Source: Pipra filicauda (taxonomy: Eukaryota; Chordata; Aves; Passeriformes; Pipridae). Taken from it: a stretch of DNA of 64,000 bases. This document shows positions 14,801 through 26,200 of the stretch, in pieces. The stretch is from positions 2,852,001 through 2,916,000 of the forward strand of contig NW_024104898.1 in the NCBI RefSeq assembly GCF_003945595.2. Direction: 5' to 3'. The number at the start of each line of letters is the position of its first letter. Position 1 is the stretch's first letter. Both the position numbers and the translations under genes were made by a program. Under the pieces are notes generated by a model, which made no database searches, had not been told where the DNA came from, and worked only from the letters and a program-made list of their open reading frames with translations.

Positions 14801-15699
14801 TTCATCCAGTGAAAAATAATTAAGTGACATGCTGTCCAGAGAATACACAGTTCAGGGATCTGGGTGTTTATGAAGAAATGAACCAAGCAGGAAAAGATCA
14901 TAATTGTTTGTGCCAAAGCATCTTTGTTACTGCAAGTCTTTCCTCTCTTCACACCTTCTCACCAGTATTTCTCTTCACACCTTCCTGCTTGAGTGATCCT
15001 CAGAGAGACAGTGAGAATTATGAGAGTGGCTTGGGAAGGAATTGAATTTACCACCCTAGCGAATAATCCCCATTTCTCAGGGTCAGCCTGTGCATAAGGG
15101 CAAAACAAGCACGGAAAGAAGATAAAACAAGGAAGTGGAGGGAAAGGATTTAAGAACAACACCAACCACCAGAAAAAAAAAAATCAAGCAAAATGTTTTT
15201 GCAGCACTCCCTTAAAGCAGTCACCCATCTTCTTTATTACTTGCTGAAGACAGTCATTGCAAGCCACAGACGAGGATTTGGACTGTGTTTTGTAAGTTTT
15301 TATACTGAACGGAGTGAAGCAGCTTTCAGCAGACAGCTCCCAGTCTTAAGATACTGCTCCAGTTTCCTACATACATGAGCAAGGAAGGCTTGAGCTTGGA
15401 CAGTGAGTTAGGGTGGAAGCAGGTTGGATTATTTAGCAGGAAAAGAACAGAATCCTACATAACCTGAAATGAACCTGCAACAGATACTATCAGAAAGCTG
15501 GGCTCTAAAGAGCTGTGTGACAGAAAGCAGACATGAGACTACACTCTGAGACTGGTCACAACACCTTCTACACCAAACTTAAAGCAGCTGAAGCAAGCAT
15601 TATGTCCCCCTACAATGCAGACTGCTAACCTATATTTATGGAAAGGTCTTTGATGAGTTGTTTGGTTTTCAGAAAGAAGCAAACCACTCCTTTCTCATT

Positions 15700-15733
15700 C
15701 CTAGGTTAAATTGGCAAAGTCCTAGGTTAAATT
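15700..15733. repeat. Short tandem duplication, 21-bp period
   Basis: CCTAGGTTAAATT occurs at 15700-15712 and again at 15721-15733, separated by GGCAAAGT. It is a simple two-copy duplication. Confidence 0.85.
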
Positions 15734-18250
15734 CCAAGGTCAACAGGCATGACGTGTAGCTTCACTCATTTTTACTGCCTATGTCAGTCCAATTATTCTC
15801 TTAGCTCCTCAGCACCAGTGATCAGAATTGATCTCACCTAAGGCAGTCACCCCTCTCCTTCCTTTTTCTGTCATTTGCTAAATACAGCATGCCCAGTAAT
15901 AACACCAAACCCCTCCTTTTTCTTCCTTCTGCTAAAGGAGAATGTGGAATATTCCTACTTCCTATCAGCTCAAACTCCCTCCAGAAATGCAGCTTAAGGA
16001 AAAGGTGCTGTGAAGCTTTCTGGCACCTTTAGTATAGCTCACTCCCTATGTGAGGAGCCCATTTGGAGGGGATGAACACCAATCAGCTCCACACCCATAG
16101 AAATTTCAGAATTTACCAAAAAATAAAAAGAGTGTGGGAGAACCACCACCATTCCTTCTGCTCTCATAGATTTTCAAAAATCCCACTTTATTATTTGAAG
16201 AGTGGAATGGTTCCCAGAGCTTTGGTAACCATACCTATCATTCCCACATTGCATTGTATTCAGAAATGGAAGGAATTTCTGGTTCCTGTAGAAGAGGAAG
16301 ATGCTCAAAAACAAGACTTGGTTTGGTGACACTTTCCTAGGAACAGGTCAAATTTACACATCCTTATGTGTGAGTGAAAGGCAGAGGCAGACTGTTGGTA
16401 GCAACGTGTGCTAAGAAGTTAGAAAAAACCCCCACAAAACCCATTTATTCAATGCACATCATTAGCTACTTAATTTATATTCCTACCAAGCAGCAATAAA
16501 CATCCTTTTGCCGCTTCCCATTCCCCTCACCCCAGCTTTTCCATTAGGAGCTCAGCTGGAGGCAAGGAAGGAGTGGGAGAGGAGGGAAATGGAGAACCTA
16601 ATTCCATATACCTAGTTCTCTCAAAATACCGATACATAATTCTGCCAATGTATGTTACCTTGACTTACAACCTTTGTGCCCCCTGCAGTCCTTACTCACT
16701 GCTGACAGCAGAGCTCCAAACTACTAACACCACAACCCAACAACTTGATTTGCTTGACACTTCCTCTACTACACTATTTCTGGAGTTTTTCCCTCTTCCT
16801 CCTAATTGCATCCCCCCAAATCAACAATAATCCATACCATTCTATACTGTTTCATCCTGCCCTACAGTAAACATACTTTCTTTAGGAGATAGATATTGCA
16901 ATGAAACAAGAACATAAAGAAAAGTGAACCCCTTTCAGCACAAAGGTCTTAATTCTCCATCCAGATGAAACCCTCACATAAAGCAAGGACCATTCTAATT
17001 GGATGGTATTCACCTCACTTGCAAATTACAGAATTTTCTAGTGTGAAAAAGCACTTGCTATCAAGTGCTAAATACATCCAATGGCAAAGAAGAAAAGAAA
17101 GAACACAGAATTAAAACTCTCAGATAAAGAGAGTAACCTTAATGTAAACCCTAAGCTAAAAACCAGTACTTTAAAAAGTTCTTACATTCAGAGATCTCCT
17201 TTCTTTCTTTCTTCACAGACCTCAGAGGCACAGACAGTCATACCCTGATCCCAAAGCAATGCGTTTACTTCTCCAGGGTAAGAGATATGCACCTGAACTC
17301 AACAATAACAAACAGGTAGAGTTAAAGTGGTGCAAGCATGAGAAAAGAAATCAAATAGCTAAACACAACAGTGTTTTGGGTAACATGCCCCAGGCATGGA
17401 AGTAATGCTGAAGCATACCAGCACTTCACACAGTTTTTGTAAATAACAGCCAACATTTTCCTGAGTAGGAGAAAAGGGTGCTTAGATGAAAGACTGTAGT
17501 ATTCCATTTGACTTGAACTGCAAAGCAAATCAAAATCTGACTTGCATTCCTACCTCAGTTTGTCATTTATATAATCATGATAATAATATTCAGACACCTT
17601 TAAAAAATTTTACTATCTTTGTTTGATAAATGCAACATTAAGTTTATTCATGCTAGTCACTTCCAATATACTCATTAGCTCTACTTGAAGACATCACAGC
17701 TTTATTAGAGAAACCAAAACTCCTTCATAAATTTCAATTACCTAGTACAAATCATTATTACTATTATTTTATTAACTCTTGTGTAATTGCCTGTTGTGCA
17801 CACAATTACAAAGTTAATAAATGCAAATCCAACTTTAGAAGTTCTTTCTGTAACTTGTATTTGCATAGCTGGCACATGTGTGTGCTTACATAATTTTTTC
17901 ATTAGCTTTAAAATCTCCATCCTGAAATTTTCACTGTGCTTACACATACTAGTGTGATTTAGACATTAAAACGTTATTTTTTTGTGATATTACTTACTTC
18001 CAAAGCAGTCTTTTTGTCACTGAAAAAACCCCCCAAATCATCTCACCATTCAGATGTATGCAGAAATATCCATATTTACAGAAATAAAGGAAAAAGAGGA
18101 TCAGATTTTTATTCAGAGGATAACAAAGACAGCCACCTAATTGTGTCTTAGGCATAATGTATGAAGATCCCAAACTACTAATCAACAGCTTTCACTCAGC
18201 TGCTGCCTATTGGTGGCAATACCTGCTGATATAGAACACCAGAGGACTTA

Positions 18251-18288
18251 AAATATACACCTGAGAGAAAAATATACACCTGAGAGAA
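18251..18288. repeat. Short tandem duplication, about 19 bp
   Basis: AAATATACACCTGAGAGAA is present twice in direct succession with no change, which suggests a recent slippage or repair duplication. Confidence 0.9.
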
Positions 18289-18827
18289 GGCAGTATTCAG
18301 TTTTCAGCATTACTCTAGGGACCATTATTAATTGGTAAAATAACTATGTGTTCCCTGAAGTAGGGATCAGAACTCTGGACTCTCAGGTGACCGAAGTACT
18401 TTATGTGGGAGCTTAATTTCCTTTTCCCATGTATTGTTTTGTGCATGATGGCATAGCTTCAATAACACAGGTAACAAGTACTATGCCTCTCTCCCAGTAA
18501 ACTGCAGGCTTAGATTTCTGGGAGAGAGATGTGACTTTGAAAGTTGTGAGGTTCCAAAGAAAACAATCTCTCACTTTCTGCACAGTTTCTCTGACAAGGT
18601 GTTATATACCAAGATGACACCTTCATCTCTTCTCCTGCAATGAGAATACATTAAGGAAGAAATAAAAGCTCCCTTCTCTTTGCAGGCATCTCCGCTCTAT
18701 AAAAAACTCCAAACAATATCCTAAATGTTTCCTAATTAAACACTTGAACTCTAAAGAGAGACATGATGGATGATGAACCCTTCCACCCACAGTTTCCTAC
18801 TGGTAGATCACTGTTCTGGAAACATTA

Positions 18828-18882
18828 TTCTGGAAGTCATTTCGATGCATCTTCAAAACACTGTTCTGGAAGTCATTTTGAT
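18828..18882. repeat. Direct repeat, 36-bp spacing, in a small open frame
   Basis: TTCTGGAAGTCATTTCGAT at 18828-18846 recurs with one change at 18864-18882. The 36-bp spacing keeps frame, so the small plus ORF at 18763-18969 repeats SGSHFD. I do not think the ORF is coding. Confidence 0.8.
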
Positions 18883-19854
18883 ATACCCAGCTTTTCCTAT
18901 ACCTCATTCACGAAGCACAAGTGGGATTTGATGCAAGTTTCAGATTCAGCTCCAGGGAGAGGTGATTAAAAAATAAAGCATTCTGGCATTTAAAGTGCTG
19001 TACTTCATTGTGCTGAATTGGTTTTGGTATCTAGCTCTTAAAAACTGACATAATGAAGCTGTATTTATTTGCCTTCCTCAAACTTAACCAAACATCTGAA
19101 GGTAAACATGGCAAGTTAAAAGGAAAAAAAGTGTGTGTGGGGGGAAAGGTGCAAAACTAAATTGACAGAAAGCAGAAAGCAGCTGTAATATTACAATAAA
19201 AGAAGGTATTTCAGGTCAGACTATAGTAGTTTTACTTAGGCAAGGATGAGCAGGTACAGTACAGACCCATACCCTCCTTGGGGCTTGACACCCGGGGAGC
19301 CGTGATGCAAGTCAGGCCCCAAGAACTGGATAGGAAATTATGGAACCACGACAGGAGAAAGGAGGAAAACAACAGACAGAAACTGAACGAATCACAGGGC
19401 ATCTCTTGTAAATAAACATAACAACGATGGAATTACTGTCAAATCAAATTATACAAATTGGAGGTCGTAAGACGCAGCTGCAGAGCAGCCCGGATCGATC
19501 ACTCCAAACAGAGCGGGAGGCGGGTGGAGGGCACCTCTGGCACACAGAGCAGCTCCTGGCCCACGCTGGGGATGGGCAGCCCTGGGGCAGCCGCGTTTCC
19601 AGCGCCGCTTCCACAGATAGGCGGGGATTGAGCCCCCGGCGCGGGAGGGCACTGCCAGGGCGAGGGAAAGCCAAGTCTCTCCGTCACCCAAGAGGGCGAA
19701 CACAAGGCCGAAAGGAGCCCCAGCGACACCTCCTCGGCCCGGCGGTCTCCGGCTCCCTCTGCCGGCGCGGCCTTGGCCGGCGCTGCCCCCCGGGCCCGGG
19801 CTGCGGCCCCTCGGCTGGAACAGCCGCCCTGCGGCTTCTCCTGCCTCTCAGTAC

Positions 19855-19895
19855 CCCCGGCTGGCCCGGGGGGCTGCGGGGAGGGGCCCGGTACG
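19855..19895 (+). other. Possible G-quadruplex-forming tract
   Basis: Within the CpG island the plus strand has closely spaced G runs (GG, six Gs, four Gs, four Gs, then GG). A quadruplex is possible, though not of the ideal four-separate-GGG form. This is inference from base pattern only. Confidence 0.35.
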
Positions 19896-20063
19896 GCCCC
19901 GGAGGAGCCCCTCCGGGAGAAACGCTCCGGGTGCGGCTCCTGGAAGAGGAGAGGAGAGAGCCCTGGAGCCCTGCGAGAGGGGAAAAGCCGGTGGCGATGT
20001 TGGAAGTGCAGCGGGAGGCGGGTCGGAGCCCTCGTGTGGGGCCCCGAGGAGGGATCGCGCCGC

Positions 20064-20120
20064 TCCAGGGGCTGTGGCTCTCCAGGGGCTGTGGCTCTCC
20101 AGGGGCTGTGGCTCTCCAGG
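20064..20120. repeat. 17-bp minisatellite in CpG island
   Basis: Three full copies and a partial fourth of the 17-mer TCCAGGGGCTGTGGCTC are arranged head to tail at 20064-20080, 20081-20097, 20098-20114 and 20115-20120. The full copies are identical, which suggests recent expansion or slippage. Because 17 is not a multiple of 3, the array reads in all three frames in turn. Confidence 0.95.
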
Positions 20121-20215
20121 CGTCTCCGCTGTGAGGCTGCGGGAGGTGCTGAAGGTCGGGAGGTGCCTCTCCACGGGAATCCCGTCCTTCTGCCTTGAGA
20201 AAGCCTTGTGAGAGG

Positions 20216-23200
20216 TGCTGTGTTGTGCCTTTCACGGCGTATCTGATCAGAGTGAAGGCACCTCTCCCCAGGACAGATAAACCACCTTTCTTGTAATGAG
20301 TATTCTCCTTTTAAATTTGAATGGACTCCTTCGATAAGTTGGTTTTATCGTTTATTCTGTCTGTACAAAACGCACCAGATTTGTTGCTAGAGATAAAACT
20401 ATAGCAAAGGACAGCGTTTAACAAAGATATCAAAGGGTTTCTCACAAAGCAACGCTCAATACACATTTCATGTTATTGATGCTAAGGAAAGAAATAGATG
20501 GTCATTTTAGATCATCCATCTCCAGAGGGAAAAGGACTTTCCACAGTAATTTTTAATGTAAAATTTCATCCTGCACCCAAAAAGTCTCAATTGGTTCTTT
20601 CAGCTGTATTTCACTAAGGATCCTAGAGCAAAATAGTAAACTCTTAAATAAATTATTGCATTAAGTTTACAATGTCAACCTTCATATGTCACTGTTGCTC
20701 TTCTGGCTGGTTATGTAGATATCAGAATGCATTAAATAGTTTGTAGGTTGCTTTCCTTGCCCAGCATTTTGGCAGCATTTGCTTGGGATACTCTACAACA
20801 AATTACATGAAACAAGCAAAACCAGATACTGCCTCAGCTTCCCTAACAGCTTGAAGCTCATAGTGTAGCTAAGGTAAATCTTCCTTTGAGGTCTTGGCCA
20901 GACAAACTGTTATTTAACTCACCTGCTTTTTTTTTTTTTTTAATAAAATTGTCTTTAAAATGTATGTGGCGCATTGGAGGGGACAAAGTGTACAAGGACA
21001 GAAAGTGCATTGTCAGCCAAATAAGCAGCTAAATGCAATAAATAAGTAATGAGAGGAAGCAGGAGGCCCTGAAAGATGGGCCCATAAAGATGTGGGAATG
21101 CCCAGGAGAGCACTCTTGTAAAAGAGCAGACACTACAGCTTTGCTCCCAGGCAGCCACCCAAAACAGGGGACGTGGAAGAGAAAGCTACCACTGCTCAGG
21201 GCAGATGCAGTAAGACTCCAAATGCAGGCACAGACACTTCCAGGGCTAGAATATTAATGCTTTACATAGTCAGACAGGTGCTAATTGCAGGTCACGGGGG
21301 AAAGAAGAATCAGTTTCTTCTTGCAGTGTCCTAGAGGGATCAGACAGTCTGCCATTTCAGTTCACTAAAATCTAAGGCATTGTTCAGCAATGACTGAAGC
21401 CAATTCAGGGAGATTGGGAATTGCCCCCTCTTCTTTGTTTCCCTTCTTCCAAGATGAGAAGGGCAACACTCACCTTTCCCTAATGCCATGTGTCCAGCAT
21501 TTGTTGGAAAGTGACACTGTCCTGAAACTGTTAAATCCGAGTTGTTGCCATTATTCCCAAGTGTTTCCCAGATTTGTTACATAGCAAGGAACATTATTAA
21601 CTGCCCACATCACCATATGCCCTTGGCTTCACAGTTTTCCATTTAAAGACATGGAGACGGGGGAAGATACTTTCAAATAGAGGAGCTGTAAATTTGATTT
21701 TCAGAGGTGCTGAGATTTCTTAACTACCAGTGAAATGAATTGGAGGGGCATTTGCTCGGCACTGCTGAAAATTACGGTGGTTTTATTCAGGTATTGCATC
21801 AATTTAAAAATAAAAGCCCTGTTTATGCACCCAGGTTGAAGATTTTGGCCGTGAGTTTTAGCAAGCATCAGTCTAAAGCCAAGTGCAAGATCCATGTGGA
21901 ACATGGAAAAAAATTCTCATTTCATTCTTCACAAATGTTAAGAGCAGCATTTTTGACTCAGCTTTCCTTTCTCAGTAGCATATGGTGCTCTGGAGATTAC
22001 TGGGCCTGCTCTGTTACGTTCATACTTAGATGGTCATTTACAGAGTTGTCCCCTTTGGGAAGAGGGGCAGGGGGAGAGAGGCCTGAGGATTGATAGCCGA
22101 AATGCTATCTGATACTGGCTGTGGAAAGCCCATAAGAGGAATAAACCTATAAAAAGATGATTTTTTTTTTTTACTGTGAAGATGCCAAAGGACCTGTGGT
22201 ACATTAATTTTTCATACGGAAAAGATAGAAACAGGTTGCAAGTTTAAATAATTTACTTAGAAGAGGTAACACACTCTCTTTTATCTCTAACTCATTTATT
22301 TTTCAAATACAGATGTTTCTGAGAAGCAGACTACTCCTGATTCCTGAACAATTTTGTAGTGGGTGTGGTTTTACCAGATGGGTGGAAACCCCGGGTGATA
22401 AGCCAGCCCCTAATGCCAACTCATCCCACCACTGGGGTGGTGAACAGCAGGGACAGGGAGAAGAAAGGCCTCATTTGTCAAATCTTCTGTGGGAAAATGC
22501 TCAGGCAAAACCCAGCAAAATACCCCTTAAAGCAGCTAAAGCCTTAAAATGATATCCTTAGGAATTTATTCTCAAACCATCTGGAACTGATATCATTCCT
22601 GGACTCCCACCTATAAGGATTTCTGGGACACTCTTTCACACTGTAGTTATTAGGTGAACAGCAAGCTTTGCTGTGCTTTAGTCATCCTGCTTGCTGGGGT
22701 TAAGCTGTGTATAAGGAAAAGGAACACCTCCCAGGCCTTTTCTGGCAACGTAGCACAGTATTGGATATGATAATTATAATTAATACTATGCGTGCAACTG
22801 TGCTAAATAGAGAATAAGAACAGAAAATGTTTGAAATGCACCAAAAGCATTCAAACTACTTCACAACAGCAGACTGTCTATTTACAAGCACTCCCATCTT
22901 TCAGAAATCTCCATCCAAGTATCAGTGTTGGAAGCCTTTCTTTGCCAAGAATTCACTCTAGTTAGGAACTGAATCAGGAAATAGAATCTCCTGCTGCTTT
23001 AAACACCTTTCTTAACAAGAAAGAGCATTATAGACATAACAAAAAAAGGAAAAGCCGCTTTGGAAATGCCAGCACCTTGAGCCTCCCACCATGTTGGGAA
23101 CAGCATTCGTGAAGAAGCTGCAGAAGAGGAGCATCTTAATCACCACTGAGTGGTATTGGAGCGTAAACACTCACAAAGGTCTTTATACCGTGCAAGATCT

Positions 23201-26200
23201 ACTAATAGGGATTTAGATTAGTGTCTCTTATCCCTCACTACAGAATGCCCTTTTTAAAACACAGGTGTGGAAAAATAATTGTTTTCAAAACTCCACATTA
23301 CAAAACCATCTGACAGATGGCAGCTGACAGTGAATGCGACTGGTTCGACCTAACTTACGAATCTGAAGAGCAAAGAGTATTCTGCACTTGGAATGGATAG
23401 TTAAACCATGCTTATATTATTTGCTAATGATTAGTTTGTAAGAGATGATTATATTAGGCACAAGCTATTTTCCAGCAGCTATTTGACCACATGGAACAAG
23501 CCCATATCAATCTGATTTTAGATTGCAAATGTTACAGTGCCAAACAGGGAGGCCATCAGTACAATCCCCCTGTTAAAATTTCTTTACACAAAACAGTCAG
23601 TAACTGTGGGTGAGAGATCCACTTACAGAAACTATTCTCTGTTCAGAAACAAAATTCAAACTCAGTGGGTAAACAATTTGCTGCAGATAGCTTGGGTAGA
23701 TCAAGAGCAGCAGGCTGGGCATACTATCGCTGTCCTGTGCTGTACCCACCAAAAAACCTCTTGTAAGGGTGCATGCTGCAGATCAACATAAAGGACAAGC
23801 AGAACATCAGGCATTTTCTTTATGGAAGAACTGAACATGATGCTTTTGTCAGCTGCTTCCAGTAGACGACATGAAGCTGTGGGCAGGAAATAGGAAGCTC
23901 TAATAGAACAAAGCTCTTCTAAAGGGCAAGTCAAGCAAGCGCTCTCTAAAATTTCGAAAAGAACAAGCACACATTTTGCAGGCAAATCTGCTGTCCAGCT
24001 GGATCTGTTTACCACCTGCCTTATCTCAGAGGCACAGCTGAAATAATAACAGGGATTTTGATGCTAGTGAATTGCTTAAATATGGCTCATTAAAACCCAG
24101 GGTGACTTGGGAAGGAAGTATTTGCTGTAAGACGCAGGAATGCCAGTATCAGGGACTGACATGTAAGAACTCCCTCGTTGCTGGCCATAAAGTGGCCCAA
24201 TGAGGGCTGCCTGCACGAGGAGTTTGGAATATAATTTGCTTTCCCTCTGAGAAAGGGATTTGAGTGGGATATGGGAAAAAAGGGGAATATGTATAAATTA
24301 GAGAAGCTGCAGGTGGACAACCTAGTCTACGTCTATATCGGTGTCACTGTCACATTAGATGGTGGCCAAGATTTATTCTACCAGAGTTTTTATAAGGAGC
24401 TGAAGCTTCCAGGCAGTCTGGAGAGATAACTGCTATGGGACTGGGTGTGACATGGCCCTTTTCCTATTAAAGAAATGGGATTAGCCTATTTTTTACTGTG
24501 CTTCCTAACCTTGGTGATTTGAAACCTGTTTCATGCTGCCCATGGCTGGCTATGATCCCAGTGCACAGGACCTTGCTGTGAAGGCAGTTGGCCACCCAGG
24601 AGGGATGATTAGTGACTCCCCTCATCACTCTCACCCAGAAAAGGAAAATGACCTTTATCTGACTCCTGCAGAAAACCTGAAGCCTCCAGAAGCCTTGGCA
24701 GCAACATGAAGTAGATACTAATCAGTAGGAATCTTGAAACTAGTATCTCTGGTCCAATCCTGCGAGCTCTCAGAACACACTTGACTTTTGCACCCTTCAA
24801 GGAAGATTCATACTTTTGTACCAGTTCCTGTATAATTTTTTAGTTGTCACAAACATCACAAAGCAAATGGGTATTCACTGAAGCTGGGGCCTTTTAACCA
24901 AAACTTTTCTATTAACATTCATTCTGAATCCTTATCCACAAAGGTGAAATGTTAGGCTCATATTGGTTATTGCTTCACATTAAGTAGAACAATTGATTCT
25001 TCATGGAAGGGAAGGACTGGCACAGAGGTATCAATCAAAATTCTAGTCTCTAAGCCACAAATGTGTTAGCCCATGGGAACCAGAAGAATGTGTCAAAAGA
25101 ATCAATGTGCCTTTACCCTTCATTATACAGTAATAAAGAAGAATTTATGAATCTGAATCTGACTTGCTCTTCTCCCTTTTGTCTCCCTGAAGCAGGGCAA
25201 CAGAATACACACACACCAAGTTACCCAAATCCAGTATCTAAGACAGAAGAAATCTGATTATAATACTATGCTCTGTCAGCTCTCCAGAGATCTTATAACA
25301 GTTTGTAATTGCTAATTCAGGCTCATAAACCCCAGTGAGATAGGCTAAAGCCAGTATTTTCATTTTTAGGTATGAGTAAACTGAGACCAAGTGAGGGGCT
25401 GTGGCTCATGGAGTATTGCTTCAGGAAGACATCTTAGAATCGTGGCATTGTTGCATTGGAGCAGACTAGTTAATGAAGGTTTGTCCCCCAGAATTCCAGA
25501 ACAGTGTACCTGCTTAGCTTAATGGGGTTGGTCACACATGGGCAGTTGCCACCACCAGATAAATCAGAGGAAAGTGTAAAATTCCTCTGGTAAAAATTCA
25601 TATTGTTCCCAGGGCATCTACTAATCTCTTCTGTTAAAAACACTGTCTCCCTCTTGCTTAATTGCACTAAGATCTTTGAGTCCATTCTCCAGGATATATC
25701 GAAAAGAAAAAAAAAGTAATTCTGTGGGCAGGGATGCTGGTGTTCAGGTTTCTTTTACCCGTTAGAGAATTGGAATAGTCTGTTACTGCTGTTGTAATGA
25801 AAATACAGCTCTCCTTCCAAGTCTTTAGAATGACAAAGGAACTGATTTTATGGTTGGTTACATATTCATTTTAATGGAATTTTCCTTCTCCCCTCATTAG
25901 CCAAGAAGGGGAATGTTTCAGATTACCGCTATCCCCTGCAGTTTTCTGTGTTCTCCTAGGGAGGTGAACATACCCAGAAGGCAAATGAAACCTGCTTTGG
26001 TTCTCTCTAAATATTTGAATACCCAGGATTCCCTTAAAGGATTTTTCATTTATCTGCCTCTCCTTCTGCGTGCACATCTCAGCTGATCTAAGAAACTCAT
26101 CCTGCTTTTCCACTGAAAATACTCACAGTCATGTGCTTGATTTATCATGACAGTGTAGAACATAAGCACTTTTCCATGCTCAGTTCAAGACACCTTTGCA

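Larger units (their letters stand above)
5876..19429. other. Non-coding stretch, no gene recognised
   Basis: About 13.5 kb with no recognisable exon, CR1 copy or RNA gene. Longer ORFs (minus 6248-6673, 141 codons; minus 8982-9410, 142 codons; minus 10391-10849, 152 codons) have unremarkable composition and no family match I know. Small direct duplications occur at 15700-15733, 18251-18288 and 18828-18882. The last kilobase leads into the CpG island. Confidence 0.6.
19430..20215. promoter_or_regulatory. CpG island, gene unknown
   Basis: Composition changes sharply here from AT-rich flanks to strongly GC-rich, CpG-dense sequence, densest at about 19590-20130, with CCGCCC-type boxes and long G/C runs. 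This is the signature of a vertebrate CpG-island promoter or first exon. Open frames run through it on both strands (for example plus 19427-20134, 235 codons), but their composition is R/G/P/S-rich and low in information, as expected from GC-rich DNA lacking stops. I recognise no protein. It lies about 29 kb beyond the BTBD9 3' end, so it is not the BTBD9 promoter. It could serve a lncRNA, an unrecognised gene on either strand, or be an orphan intergenic or intragenic island. Confidence 0.75.

Noticed and set aside
19427..20134. 235-codon plus-strand ORF in the CpG island
   Set aside because: Its composition is what GC-rich DNA with few stops gives (R, G, P, S rich), the other strand is equally open, and it runs through a non-triplet minisatellite. 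No family is recognised.
23340..23350. GGTTCGAC, resembling a tRNA B box
   Set aside because: It does not complete the B-box consensus, and no cloverleaf or A box could be built around it.
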